The notes beneath the pieces are model-generated. The model ran no database searches and was not told the origin of the DNA. It was given only the letters and a program-made list of their open reading frames with translations. A DNA stretch of 64,000 nucleotides, from NCBI GenBank assembly GCA_036873755.1, contig JAVTVY010019498.1, positions 1 to 64,000 on the forward strand. Direction: 5' to 3'. A program made the position numbers and the translations under genes. Shown here in pieces: positions 9,440 to 20,900 of this stretch (positions are counted from its first letter, which is position 1; each line of letters opens with the position of its first letter). This DNA is from Hanleya hanleyi (lineage: Eukaryota > Mollusca > Polyplacophora > Lepidopleurida > Hanleyidae).

Positions 9440-10740
9440 TAATTTAACCTCAGTTTTGGTACATGGCATATCATCTCCCCTAGTGCATCTATACTGACAC
9501 AAATTTTGTTCTCCTTTACCTCGACCTTTGACCTTGACCTCAATTTTGGCACGTGATATACTGTCTCTCACTAATGTGATATTTGTAGCATTCTAATTGA
9601 TTCTTGTGATTCTTAATGATCTCTCGATTTTGGGTTTAATTTGACCTTGAAATCAATTGTGGCACGTGACATATAGTTTCCCCCTAATGTACCTACCGAC
9701 AATGAATTTGCGATTTTTAATAAAATCCTGATTTTGCTGTCACAGTAATCTTTGACCTTGGCTTCAATTTATGCAGGTAATACATCCCCTATCACTAATG
9801 TATCTAAGTACTCGACAATCTTTTACACCAATGAATCCACCAACAACAGTTTAGCATTTTTCAATGATTTCCTGATTTTTAGGTCTCAGGTGACCTTTGA
9901 CCTGTGACCATGACCATAACTTTGGTATGTGACACATCGTTCCCCCCTAATGTAAAAACTGACAATGAATTTGCTATTTTAACCCTATAAAATACCCCCC
10001 ACACCCCCTATAAAACTATCTGCGCTATCTCCGGAACGACAAAAAATGAGAGTTGAAACTCCGTGACTTTATAGTTTATCATATTGGAGTCATTTTGAGC
10101 CTATTTCCATAATTCCCGGAACAGAGGATCATAGGAAAATTCAAGATGGCGGCCACGTGGAGAACCAGGAAAGTAACAATATTGTCATATTTCTTCAAAA
10201 TTTCTGATTTTCCTCGATGGGAATTGGGCAAAAACTATTTTATCTCACATCACATTAAAACATTTACTAATTTGTCATGCACTCTTTGCGGAGAAATTGA
10301 ATTAATAGAAAATTTAAAAAATCTGACCGAAAAATCAACCAAAAAATGCCGTTTTTGAAAATGACGTCACCGTGACGTCATCAAAGCGGTCATCTTGGAT
10401 TTTTTGTTTTTACATTTTCTGGTAAAGCTTGACCCAAAGGGTATAATGTGGTAAGTTTCAGCCCCCTAGCTCAAGGGGTAAGAAAAATAATTGGGGGCGG
10501 GGTGCATTTAGCTCTCCCTCCAAGGCCACTTCAAGGCCACAACAGGATCCAGAAAGCCCAGGCCAGAGTTAATGAAATACTGATTCTGGAGTTACAGTGA
10601 CCTTGAACTTTTACCTTGATCTCAATGTTAGTACATGACGCATCGTCTACCCCTAGTATGTCTACTGACATAAGAAAATGTGATTTTTAATGAAGTCTTT
10701 ATTTTTGGCGGGACAGACAGACGAAATCGACATCACATAA
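9440..10740. repeat. Diverged tandem repeat rich in TGACCTTGA
   Basis: At least six units of about 110 bp share 'TTGACCTTGACCTCAATTTT', GGCACGTGACATAT, CCCCTAATGTA and 'ACTGACAATGAATTTGC'. The unit carries the nuclear-receptor half-site TGACCTTGA and, near 9890, a TGACCTTTGACCT direct repeat. The array is broken by another repeat at 9990-10470. There is no coding sequence. Confidence 0.7.
9990..10470. repeat. Dispersed repeat, inverted relative to 59960-60560
   Basis: It shares CTATCTGCG, GGAACGACAAAAAATGA, CAAGATGGCGGCC, ACCGAAAAATCAACCAAAAA and TGACGTCATCAAAGCGG with the reverse complement of 59960-60400. It contains a YY1-like CAAGATGGCGG. The superfamily is unknown. Confidence 0.6.
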
Positions 10741-11345
10741 TACGTCTAGTAAAAATGAGAAACTTAACTATTCATTTCTTATATAGCCTATTTCTGAACA
10801 TGTATTGAACACAAGTGTAATCTAAAACGCAACACAGAAACACACAAATGACTGAATGTAGAATGTTAAAATTGAGTACCGGTAACTACTTTCCCATGAA
10901 GGGGATAGTATTAAAGACCAGTGCAATTCACTGTTTAATAGCATTTGCTGACAGTTAGTGTGACCTAGCTGTTAACTGGTTCAATTAAATAATATATGTG
11001 CTGATTGTTATTTCTACAATGCTGAACTGTCGCTGAGAAAGTGAAGATAACAAACTATATTGTCATGGTAAACCCCACATAAACATGGTCAGGTTTTGCC
11101 CAACAATAATATTTTTAAGGATGACCTCAGTCGGGTGCTATTATGCCCTAAGCACATGTTAAAAATGTCACAAAACAGCAAAATTTAAAAGTAAAGAAAC
11201 ATTGACAAACACAATGTAGTCAAGTACTTGAAGCTTACTGATATGAACAGTTTGCAAATTGATTAATCTTTGCTATATAGCATGGCTAAAAAAATGGATC
11301 TCAATATGACTAATGATAGAGCCCACATCAGGCACAATGCACATG
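10741..11345. other. No gene seen; ends at TSD of the palindromic element
   Basis: AT-rich sequence without an ORF of interest. It ends with CACCTG at 11346-11351, the left target duplication of the next element. Confidence 0.5.
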
Positions 11346-11997
11346 CACCTGAGTAGTATACATTGTGGATATAGACTCCCATTGACCTGGCGTAAGAATC
11401 TGGCGGCGAGGTCAAGTGCATTATAGTACGGGCGAAAACAAGCAAAAGAGTGCGCCGTCTCAAAAAGGACGCCGTCTCATGTGGAGGTCATATGGAGGTC
11501 ACGTGATGGTCAAGTGCATGAGGCATGTATTCCTCCGCAGTGATGAGGTCTGGCGGTGATGCGGTCTGCCTCCGCGGACAGAAATTAGTCCCCAGACTTC
11601 AAATACGCTGCATGGACCGATTGGGTCGAGTGAGGTGTCAAAGTGAAGCGCTCCTCCATGACCATATGGAATGGATGTACAGACTTGTATCTGGGGTTTT
11701 TTTCCATCATGCGGCGGTCACGTGATTAGGAGTGCATGTACGGACTTGTATGCCGTCCATTCATTTGAGTCGGGGAATTGGGGTCCCTGCGGAAGGATTT
11801 TGCAAGTCATGGGTGGGTGTATGTACAATGAGGATTTGTCTCGAAAATATAAAAAGCGGAACACGGACTTTACCCCTAAAATAGAGGAAAACCCCTATCA
11901 ACCCTATCTCAAAGAGCTAATATCGGTCCCCGGGCTTATCGTGGCCTGCCTATCAAGTCAATGGGGTGGGTGCATGTAAATAATTTTCTTTAACGGA

Positions 11998-12235
11998 CCG
12001 GAGAGAGAACAACAACAACAACAAGAATGACACGTGAGAGAACAGCAACAACTAGAAGTTTTTTTTTCATATACACGCTGGGGGAGCCGCGTTGGGTATG
12101 TTTACAACTCACAAAGACTCTTGCCCAATCAGAGGCTACCATTTGCATCTGTCATATTCGTTCCTGCCCGTTAGATGTATTCTTGTCCAATCAGAAGTCG
12201 CCATTTCAGAAAGTTCCATCTTTGCTCGGTGTGAC
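11998..12235 (-). repeat. Shared 3'-UTR module, left arm
   Basis: Minus-strand copy of the module at 1100-1345, including the GTT tract (read as CAACAACAAC near 12012) and TGATTGGACAAGA repeats. The AATAAACTATATG site of the other copies is degraded here (near 12065). It lies 3' of the broken zinc-finger copy. Confidence 0.65.
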
Positions 12236-12750
12236 CTAAGCGTCGTCGGGCAGGCCTGGATATTCTTCGGGCAGCATGTCCTGAAACAGTTGTTTGCGCA
12301 TTCTGATCGCATTTTCCACGGCCTCGGTGGGTGATAGCCCCATAGCCTCTTCCAAGTGACGCTTGGTCTTCATGATGGACCTGTGCGTGGGGTCGCCTTT
12401 CATTTCAAGCGGTAGTAAGGTATAGTGTTCATAGATCGCCATGGCTGTTTTCCTGATGCGGCGGCGCATTTGGTTGTACGCCTGTTGTAAATTATCCTCT
12501 CCGGCGTCCTCGATCGCTGCAGCGTGAGTATTGATAGCTGCTGTCACAATACGATCCCAGAAGGTAGGTTCTGCCTCACTTTCCACGGACGTAGGCTGAC
12601 TATCTGAGGTCAAGGTCTCCGTATCACTAGATAGACTTTCAGCAATCTCTGTTTCGGTATCAGTCGATACACTCTCAGCAGTCTCTGTATCAGCATCCGC
12701 CTCAACGGACTCCTCGGAGTCTTCAATCCCATGTATATTTTTCTGGTGTC
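12236..12750 (-). pseudogene. Broken type-II zinc-finger gene (left arm)
   Basis: Read on the minus strand this matches the intact protein at 12957-13523 from its last zinc-ligand histidine (HQKNIHGIED) to the stop, with about 14 substitutions and a two-residue insertion over some 165 residues. The start, both zinc-binding cysteines and the TATA box are missing, because the arm homology stops at 12750. An open frame continues upstream to an ATG at 12859, but that part is the non-coding central sequence. The copy is promoterless relative to its partner and is probably a by-product of the palindrome. The retained open frame could mean that the duplication is young. Confidence 0.75.
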
Positions 12751-12884
12751 GCGTTGAGACGGGCGTTAAGGCGTAACGACGGGCGTTGACGGGCGTCACT
12801 GCATTTCGATGAATTGGTGTCAATTCCATGAAATTCAGAGCTTCTGAGCTAATTCGCAAGGGCGTTGAAGCGTTAAGCTAAGCG

Positions 12885-12956
12885 TTGATGGGCGTTACTG
12901 TCTATAAAAGCAAGCGTATTCCCCAAAACACGCACAATCGACGTTCAACTGTCAAC
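12885..12956 (+). promoter_or_regulatory. TATA promoter of type-II zinc-finger gene
   Basis: TATAAAAG lies at 12903-12910, 54 bp before the ATG at 12957. The spacing matches that of the type-I zinc-finger genes (53 bp), so transcripts should have a very short leader. Confidence 0.65.
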
Positions 12957-13523
12957 ATGGCTTATACTTGCTCCGAGTGCGAACGCACGTTCATTAGACA
13001 TTACGATATGATGCGACACCAGAAAAATATACATGGGATTGAAGACTCCGGGGAGTCCGTTGAGGCGGATGCTGATACAGAGACTGCTGAGAGAGTATCG
13101 ACTGATACCGAAACAGAGATTGCTGAGAGTCTATCTAGTGATACGGAGACCTCAGATAGGCAGCCTACGTCCGTGGAAAGTGAGGCAGAACCTACCTTCT
13201 GGGATTGTATTGTGACGGCAGCTATCAATACTTACGCTGCAGCGATCGAAGACGCCGGAGAGGATAATTTACAACAGGTGTACACCCAAATGCGCCCCCG
13301 CATCAGGAAAACAGCAATGGTGATCTATAAACAGCATACCTTACTACCGCTTGAAATGAAAGGCGACCCCACGCACAGGTCCATCATGAAGACCAAGCGT
13401 CACTTGGAAGAGGCTATGGGGCTATCACCCACCGAGGCCCTGGAAAATGCGATCAGAATGCGCAAACAACTGTTTCAGGACATGCTGCCCGAAGAATATC
13501 CAGGCCTGCTCGACGACGCTTAG
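12957..13523 (+). CDS. Type-II C2H2 zinc-finger protein with acidic linker
   Basis: An intact 188-residue frame. I chose the ATG at 12957 because it begins directly before the finger and sits 54 bp after a TATA box; an in-frame ATG at 12885 lies upstream of that TATA. Residues 5-26 form one C2H2 finger (C5, C8, H21, H26). Residues 30-80 are an acidic Ser/Thr/Glu/Asp linker with repeated DTET motifs. The remaining 110 residues are predicted helical and include KGDPTHRSIMKTKRHLEEA and RKQLFQDMLPEEYPGL. Function is unknown; a DNA-binding regulator encoded by the element is the simplest reading. It is the only intact gene of the palindromic element and is followed immediately by the shared 3'-UTR module with AATAAA. 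A partial inverted copy lies at 12236-12750, and C-terminal scraps lie at 1014 and 30736. Confidence 0.7.
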   Translation: MAYTCSECERTFIRHYDMMRHQKNIHGIEDSGESVEADADTETAERVSTDTETEIAESLSSDTETSDRQPTSVESEAEPTFWDCIVTAAINTYAAAIEDAGEDNLQQVYTQMRPRIRKTAMVIYKQHTLLPLEMKGDPTHRSIMKTKRHLEEAMGLSPTEALENAIRMRKQLFQDMLPEEYPGLLDDA

Positions 13524-13785
13524 GTCACACCGAGCAAAGATGGAACTTTCTGAAATGGCGACTTCTGATTGGACAAGAATACATCTAACGGGCAGGAATG
13601 AATATGACAGATGCAAATGGTGGCCTCTGATTGGACAAGAGTCTTTTTGAGTCGTAAACATACCCAACGCGGCTCCCCCAGCGTGTGTATGATGTAACAT
13701 TGGGGAAAATAAACTATATGAAAAAAACTTATCGTTATTGTTGCTCTCTCAAGTGTCATCCTTGTTGTTGTTGTTGTTGGCCTGT
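13524..13785 (+). repeat. Shared 3'-UTR module, right arm
   Basis: It follows the zinc-finger stop codon directly. It contains two TGATTGGACAAGA repeats, the CCCAACGCGGCTCCCCCAGC block, GGGGAAAATAAACTATATG as polyadenylation signal (near 13705) and a GTT run ending near 13780. Confidence 0.7.
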
Positions 13786-14420
13786 TAATGAAAAAATCCT
13801 AATTTTACATGGACCCACCCCATTGACTTGATAGGCAGGACCCGATAAGCGCGGGGACCGATATTAGCCCTTTGGGATAGGGTTGATAGGGGTAAAGTCC
13901 GTGTTCCGCTTTTTATATTTTCGAGACAAATCCTCATTTTACATACACCCACCCATGACTTGCAAAATCCTTTCGTAGGGACCCCAATTCCCCGACTCAA
14001 ATGAATGGACGGCATACAAGTCCGTACATGCACTCCTAATCACGTGACCGCCGCATGATGGAAAAAAAAAACAGATACAAATCTGTACATCCATTTCCAT
14101 ATGGTCCTGGAGGAGCGCTTCACTTTGACACCTCACTCGACCCAATCGGTCCATGCAGCGTATTTGAAGTCTGGGGACTAATTTCTGTCCGCGGAGGCAG
14201 ACCGCATCACCGCCAGACAACATCACTGCGGAGGAATACATGCCCCATGCACTTGACCATCACGTGACCTCCACATGACCTCCACATGAGACGGCGTCCT
14301 TTTTGAGACGGCGCACTCTTTTGCCGGTTTTCGCCCGTACTATAATGCACTTGACCTCGACGCCAGATTCTTACGCCAGGTCAATGGGAGTCTATACCCA
14401 CAATGTATACTACTCACCTG

Positions 14421-15200
14421 CTAGCTATACGGCTGCAATATTAGACATACTCATCGGCTTTCGAATGAACCGCCAGTGCAAACAGAATCAACCACTGAGA
14501 CAGAAAACGATGGCAACATATGTCGACAGTATGCAAAAACAGGGTTAAAACTTATGTGATTAAGAGTATGCCAACCTACCTCTTGAATAACACAGCTTGG
14601 TTTCTGGAATTCCCTATCTCTTCTGACAGCTCGTCACTCCGTATGTTTTCTTATGTGACATTGTGAAAAGTGTAGGTCATATATCTCAGCGCTTGGTTGC
14701 TGACGTATGAAACATGAGGGGAAATCACCTTTTAAATCGTCCAATGGGGTAGTTAAGTGTTTCCAGTGGATCTTTAAATATACATACAGTAAAAATTTAA
14801 TATAGGTCAAAGCATTCTTAAAACGCAGAAAGGTGCACGACACCTGATCATATATTATGCATCCATGTATGTAGGGCAAAATGCACAAAGGAGTTTATAC
14901 ATTTTCACTCTAACAAACATTCGTTTAGCCCAATATTAACGTCATCGTCTGTCTCGAATTTCAATTGTATGAATCAGGTTAAATCCTTCCCAAATCGACA
15001 ATATAACGCATAGTTACATGAATAATGTTGGCTCCTTGGTTAAAACTCGGTGTCGGTGTACATGTGAACATTTGACGTACTGGTTTGGACTGGTGGGAAA
15101 GAAACGGTGGTCCCCAGAGACCAATGTCTCGGTATGTTATGTTTTACGTGGGACAGACTCTGATATCCAATTGACCCTTTTTAGATGTCAGTGTCCGGGT
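14421..15200. other. No gene seen
   Basis: AT-rich sequence directly after the CACCTG target duplication. Small overlapping ORFs only (84 codons minus, 72 codons plus), without a recognisable motif. Confidence 0.5.
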
Positions 15201-15206
15201 TGGGTT

Positions 15207-15430
15207 AATTACAAGCGTCTGGTCCGTCATTCATAATTCAGCCGTCGTCCATTAGAGAATATCCGCGTCCATAATCCAAAGACATATTTCATTTTCCATA
15301 TAACAGTATTAGCACCAAATTCAAAAGGGCAGAAGCGGTCAACAGTTTTCACTGATGCCGGCAAGACATCATGATGCTCCAAAAATATCAAATCCGTATC
15401 GCTGATCAGTATTCTTAATCCATAATATTC
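15207..15430 (-). repeat. 3'-tail fragment of the YIDD reverse-transcriptase element
   Basis: The fragment runs from AATTACAAGCGTCTGGTCCG to CTTAATCCATAATATTC and matches the 3' untranslated tail seen at 8604-8880, 47570-47850 and 47948-48210. It carries no coding sequence. Confidence 0.75.
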
Positions 15431-15856
15431 AGTAATATTAAGTAATAGTATATTAAGTAGTAATAATATTAAGTAGTAATATTAAGTGTAGCAGTGTGAC
15501 TAATGTTTGACAGGATTTAAGAATGTACTTGACCTAAGACATGTTTTTGCCATCATGAGGTTTATAGGTCACCTAAGTAGGTCTGTCCCAGGGGTGGGGA
15601 AATCCTCTCGAGTGTAGCGCATAGGTTGAATAAATGTAGCATCATGTAAGCTCCCTGAATATATTCTTAGACGGTCTCAATCTCGAATGGACCAGGCTTC
15701 CTGGTATCAGGAATTACAAGCGTCTTTATCTAGCCCCTATAGATAGAGATATAAGAAAAATAACGGAAAAACCTTCTCAACTTTCTACATCATTATATTC
15801 CGACTGCAGTTTCGAACGTAATGTTCGTCTCAAGGAATACTGTTTTCAAATGACAG

Positions 15857-15952
15857 TCTGGTATATAACAATAAACATAATAAGAGAGATTAAAAGGGAT
15901 AATTCAAATGAGTACAATACATGCAATAAACAATAATCAAAATCAAACATAA
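15857..15952. repeat. 95-bp dispersed repeat, copy 1 (second at 16343-16432)
   Basis: Both copies share 'AGAGAGATTAAAAGGGATAA', TTCAAATGAGTACAATACAT and GCAATAAACAATAATCAAAA. They flank the GIY-YIG relic in the same orientation, so they may be repeated ends of one Penelope-like copy. Confidence 0.65.
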
Positions 15953-16077
15953 TTGGTCTGCGAAGCAGAGGTGGGTATTTTCAGGATATGACATGCTTCA
16001 ACAGTTTGATAAATACGTACATGTATTGCATGAAATCTAATTTCAAACATACAAAATAACAAATATATTCAAGGTCT

Positions 16078-16341
16078 ATGTGATCCGTTTAATTCGGAAC
16101 CATACTTTTCTACAAACATCGTTTCTTTAACATCCAATAAGGCTTGATTCTCATTTAGTACTTTGTAAAAAGGGAAAACTTTAAATGAAGGGGTCAAATG
16201 TACGGCACACTGTCTGATGTGTCGGCTGACCGGGAGATAACAATGGTTTTTATTAATCTGTTGCCTGTGAACAGTTAATCTAGATCTTAAATCTGTGGTT
16301 TGACCGATATACTGTTTTCCACAGCCCTGACAAATCAGTGC
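16078..16341 (-). pseudogene. GIY-YIG endonuclease tail of a Penelope-like element
   Basis: Minus-strand translation from about 16341 gives CQGCGKQYIGQTTDLRSRLT and then VHRQQIN, LPVSRHIRQCA and FPFYKVLNENQALLDVKE. YIG followed by LR.R...H is the catalytic core of the GIY-YIG nuclease that Penelope-like retroelements carry C-terminal to the reverse transcriptase. About 85 residues are readable. The upstream GIY strand and the reverse transcriptase are missing, so this is a 5'-truncated copy. It is bracketed by two copies of a 95-bp repeat. Confidence 0.7.
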
Positions 16342-16475
16342 GTATTACAATAAACGTAACAAGAGAGATTAAAAGGGATAATTCAAATGAGTACAATACA
16401 TGCAATAAACAATAATCAAAATCAATCATAATTGTCCCCCGCCGCAACGCGGCCGGTGACTTTAAAATGGTTCTT

Positions 16476-17990
16476 GACATGTCCGTGCAAATACTTCGTA
16501 AGCAATAACTTCTAAATGCTTTCTCGGATTCCTCCGAAATTTGGCATCTGCATTCTTTGCGACAAGACGTCTCTTGGTATTACGTTTCAGCAAGATCCGC
16601 CTGTAGGTGGCGCCACTGGGGTCTTGCTCATGCACGGACATGTCCGTGCAAATACTTCGTAAGCAATAACTTCTAAATGCTTTCTCGGATTCCTCCAAAA
16701 TTTGGCATCTGCATTCTTTGCGACAAGACGTCTCTTGGTATTACGTTTCAGCAAGATCCGCCTGTAGGTGGCGCCACTGGGGTCTTGCTTCTATGTGTCC
16801 GTGCATGCACGGACATGTCCGTGCAAATACTTCGTAAGCAATAACTTCTAAATGCTTTGTCGGATTCCTCCGAAATTTGGCATCTGCATTCTTTGCGACA
16901 AGACGTCTCTTGGTATCACGTTTCAGCAAGATCCGCCTGTAGGTGGCGCCACTGGGGTCTTGCTTCTATGTGTCCGTGCATGCACGGACATGTCCGTGCA
17001 AATACTTCGTAAGCGATAACTTCTAAATGCTTTGTCGGATTCCTCCGAAATTTGGCATCTGCATTCTTTGCGAGAAGACGTCTGTTGGTATTACGTTTCA
17101 GCAAGATCCGCCTGTAGGTGGCGCCACTGGGTCTTGTTCCAATATTTAGTGCATGTCCGTGCAAATACTGCGTAAGCGATAACTCTTAAACGCTTTGTCG
17201 GATTCCTCCGAAATTTGGCATCTGCATTCTTTGCGACAAGACGTCGCTGGTATTACGTTTCAGCAAGATCCGCCTGTAGGTGGCGCCACTGGATCTTGTT
17301 CCAATCTTTAATGCATGTTTGTTCAAATCCTTCGCGAGCGATAACTTTCGAACAATTTGTCGGATTTCTTCGAAATTTGGTAAATGCATTCCCTGCGACA
17401 AAACACTGTTGGTGATGCGTTTCAGCAAAATCCACCCGGAGGTGGCGCCACTAGAGTTCATTCCATTATTCCATGCTGCAAGTGATAACTTAGAAACACT
17501 TGGTTGAATTTCTTTGAAATATCCTACATATGTACCTTTCTGGGTAACATGAGAAACGTTGCGGCTCATCGGATTCTTCTCAAATTTGATATGCATTTAC
17601 CATGCCAGGAGCTGTTGCTTGGGATTGCCTTTCGCTCACTTGCACTCACAGGTGGCGCCACCTGGTGGCAACATCACAAATTCGTTTCCGGGTAATAACT
17701 TGCGAACTGACCATCGGATTCTTCTCAAATTTTGTATGAATGTACCGTGACATAAGATGTCGCTTGATAATGCATTTCACTGACTTGCGCCTAGAGGTGG
17801 CGTCACCTGATGTCAAAATCTAAATTTCTGGGCAATAACTTGAGGACCCTCATCGGATTCTTCTCAAACTTGGTATGCAGATGTCCCCACGATACCATGT
17901 TCCTTGGGATTGTATTTTTCCCGCTTCTGCCTACAGGTGGCGTCTCCTGGTGGAAAAATTTGTTTCCGGGCAATAATTTGGCAACTGCTC
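16476..17990. repeat. Degenerate 160-180-bp tandem array with GGTGGCGCCAC
   Basis: Well-conserved units start at about 16476, 16637, 16816, 16992 and 17152, then decay. Each contains ACTTCGTAAGCAATAACTTC, CGGATTCCTCCGAAATTTGG, 'GACAAGACGTC' and 'CTGTAGGTGGCGCCACTGG'. The array is cut by the CACTA-like element and resumes at 24171-24470. Minus-strand ORFs in it follow the repeat and are not genes. Confidence 0.85.
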
Positions 17991-18009
17991 ATCACTGTAA
18001 AAACGCTGA

Positions 18010-18330
18010 GTAAACGTTCAACCATAAAGTGGATGTAACTCGGTTGCAACCATAAACTGGTTCAACGTAGCACCAAGCAAAGTTCAACGTTGAACTGAAA
18101 TGAGGTTAAACGTTCAACCACGAAAAGGTGTAACGTTGAACTGAAAGGTAAACGTTGAACAAGTTTCTGGTTCAACGTTTAACCATGGAAAACCCTGAAC
18201 CAAAATTTGGTGTTACCTATAACCAATTACTGGTTCAACGTATAACCAGATTCAGGTTCAATGTTTTCTCAGAAATAGGTTCAACGTACAACCACATCAA
18301 GGTTAAACGTACAACCACATCAAGGTTTAA
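18010..18330. repeat. Subterminal GGTTCAACGTT repeats, left end
   Basis: More than ten copies of (G)GTT(C/A)AACGT(T/A)(C/T)AACCA-type motifs in both orientations. They are partly self-complementary (GTTCAACGTTGAAC). The right-end counterpart is at 23440-24150. In CACTA transposons such motifs bind the transposase; here that role is inferred. Confidence 0.8.
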
Positions 18331-18701
18331 CGTTCATCCAGATGCAGATTTAAATGAAATCTGCACCGGATTGTTGTGGTGCAAATTGTACATGTATTTG
18401 CAGATTTAGTTAAATTCTAAATTCTTGCAAATACATCGGAACCATATGAGCAACCAAGTTACATCCCAGTGTTATTTCTTGCAGTCATCAGTGAAAAGTA
18501 TATCAACCTGTAAGAAAGTGAAGGATATTTCAGAACATACATCAACAAATACACACTAATTGAAATAAAATTCATATATTTAAATCATATTCGGATATAA
18601 TCTAATAACAGATCTGATTTCTAACAGTGCGAATACTTAGCTTCATCTATATACAAGAGTTCATGTGGAATCGATATCTTTGCATATTTGTATCCCAAAT
18701 C

Positions 18702-18720
18702 TGACGCCAGGGGGCGCTGC
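18702..18720 (+). promoter_or_regulatory. CTCF-like motif
   Basis: GCCAGGGGGCGCTGC matches the conserved core of the bilaterian CTCF site (CCASYAGRGGGCRS). It lies as a single copy inside the CACTA-like element. Binding in this organism is not shown. Confidence 0.35.
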
Positions 18721-19129
18721 TTGGGGTGCGGCTATGAGTCGCTGGATGACGAATAAGGAACTGTGAACCGCGGTCTAACTTTATGAATGCTCTAAATAAA
18801 CACTAGATTATTTGCAATCAAATGAACAACTAAAGATATGAAAAGCTAAAATGTAAACATTGAATTCTACCAATTCATGAATCACAGAAACCACAAGTAA
18901 CAGGGGTTACAATAATGGGGAAGGGAGTCTGGGGAGGTTTAGTAACATCCAAGATGGTACCACCTACAATAAGTTTGATGCCTCCCTTTCAACTGATGTT
19001 AGACTCATAACACTCCTCATCTAAGGAATGAAAACTTCAAGATGCAAAATGATTATCATGATTATTATTAACTTTTTTTTAGCTTACTGCTGTATGATGA
19101 AATATTACTGTATACATATGGCATAATTG

Positions 19130-20900
19130 TCTGTTAATATCACTGATCTGAAATATTTGAGTGAGCAAGTTAATTGCATTTTATCACAGTTTAGTTTTGG
19201 GACCTACATACATAGTTTATGTGTGTCCAACCTTCCTACACATAGTATAGGTGATCGGACTTCACACAGCGACCTATGTATTCTCAGTACATGTTATATC
19301 ACTGATTTGATTGAGCTAGTTAATTGCATTTTATCACAGATTAGTTATGGGACCTACATACATAGTTTATGTGTGTCCAACCTTCCTACACATAGTATAG
19401 GTGATCGGACTTCACACAGCGACCTATGTATTCTGAGTACATGTTATATCACTGATTTGAGTGAGCTAGTTAATTGCATTTTATCACAGATTAGTTATGG
19501 GACCTACATACATAGTTTATGTGTGTCCAACCTTCCTACACATAGTATAGGTGATCGGACTTCACACAGCGACCTATGTATTCTGAGTACATGTAATATC
19601 AATGATTTGAGTGAGCTAGTTAATTGCATTTTATCACATATTAGTTGGGACCTATATACATAGTTTATGTGTGTCCAACCTTCCTACACAGAGTATAGGT
19701 GATCGGACTTCAAACAGCGACCTATGTATTCCGAGTACATGTATTTAACATCACTGATCTGGGATAATTGAGAGAATTATGGACCTACATACATAGTTTA
19801 TGTGTGTCCAACCTTCCTCCACAGAGTACAGGTGATCGGACTTCACACAGCGACCTATGTATTCCGAGTACATGTATTGTAATATCACTGATCTGGGATA
19901 TTTGAGTGAGATAGTTAACTGCATTTTATCAGATTAGTTATGGGACCTACATACATAGTTTATGTGTGTCCAACCTTCCTACACATAGTATAGGTGATCG
20001 GACTTCACACAGCGACCTATGTATTCTGAGTACATTTTATATCACTGATTTTAGTGAGCTAGTTAATTGCATTTTATCACAGATTAGTTATGGGACCTAC
20101 ATACATATTTTATGTGTGTCCAACCTTCCTACACATAGTATAGGTGATCGGACTTCACACAGCGACCTATGTATTCTGAGTACATGTAATATCACTGATT
20201 TGAGTGAGCTAGTTAATTGCATTTTATCACAGATTAGTTATGGGACCTACATACATAGTTTATGTGTGTCCAACCTTCCTACACATAGTATAGGTGATCA
20301 GACTTCACACAGCGACCTATGTATTCTGAGTACATGTAATATCAATGATTTGAGTGAGCTAGTTAATTGCATTTTATCACATATTAGTTGGGACCTATAT
20401 ACATAGTTTATGTGTGTCCAACCTTCCTACACAGAGTATAGGTGATCGGACTTCACACAGCGACCTATGTATTCCGAGTACATGTATTTAACATCACTGA
20501 TCAGGGATATTTGAGAGAGCCAGTTAATTGCACTTTATCACAGTTTAGTTATAGGACCTACATACATAGTTTATGTGTGTCCAACCTTCTTTAATACACA
20601 GAGTATTCAGAGTACATGTATTGTAATATCATCAGGAACATTTGAGTGAGCTAGCTAATTGCATTTTATCAAAGTTTAGTTATGGGACCTAAATACACAG
20701 TTGAAGTGTGTAAGACCTTCCTACAAAGAGTATAAGTGGTCAGAATTCACACAGTGACTTATGTACCCGAGTCAAATTATATTACACAATGTATTAATGA
20801 TCTGGGACATACAGAGTCATAATATGGTAAATAAAAATTTATATCCACCTTCCTGTACAGAGTACATGTAAAGGTGGTCAGACTTCACACATTGACTTTT
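19130..20900. repeat. 150-bp minisatellite with 743-bp higher-order unit
   Basis: About eleven copies; GGGACCTACATACATAG begins units at 19199, 19349, 19499, 19646, 19942, 20092, 20242 and 20388, with decaying copies to 20900. The block at 19349-19660 repeats almost exactly at 20092-20403, an offset of 743 bp. The 150-bp period is a multiple of three, so 178- and 146-codon frames stay open by chance. Confidence 0.9.

Larger units (their letters stand above)
11352..14414. mobile_element. Palindromic Polinton-derived element with zinc-finger cargo
   Basis: The termini AGTAGTATACATTGTGG (11352) and its inverse ending GTATACTACT (14414) are flanked by a perfect 6-bp duplication CACCTG (11346-11351 and 14415-14420). 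The arms 11352-12750 and about 13013-14414 are inverted copies of about 1.4 kb. They surround a 262-bp centre that is not duplicated. Each arm holds, from outside in, GC-rich subterminal sequence, the TATTCCTCCGC block, a subterminal 165-bp repeat unit, the shared 3'-UTR module and a zinc-finger coding region. AG termini with 6-bp duplications are known features of Polinton/Maverick elements, and the terminus and subterminal blocks recur in the integrase-bearing element at 60884. There is no integrase or polymerase, so it must be mobilised in trans. Confidence 0.85.

Noticed and set aside
19127..20406. Long plus-strand frames (178 and 146 codons) as a repeat protein gene
   Set aside because: They are the 150-bp minisatellite read in one frame; there is no start context or domain, and adjacent decayed units break the frame.
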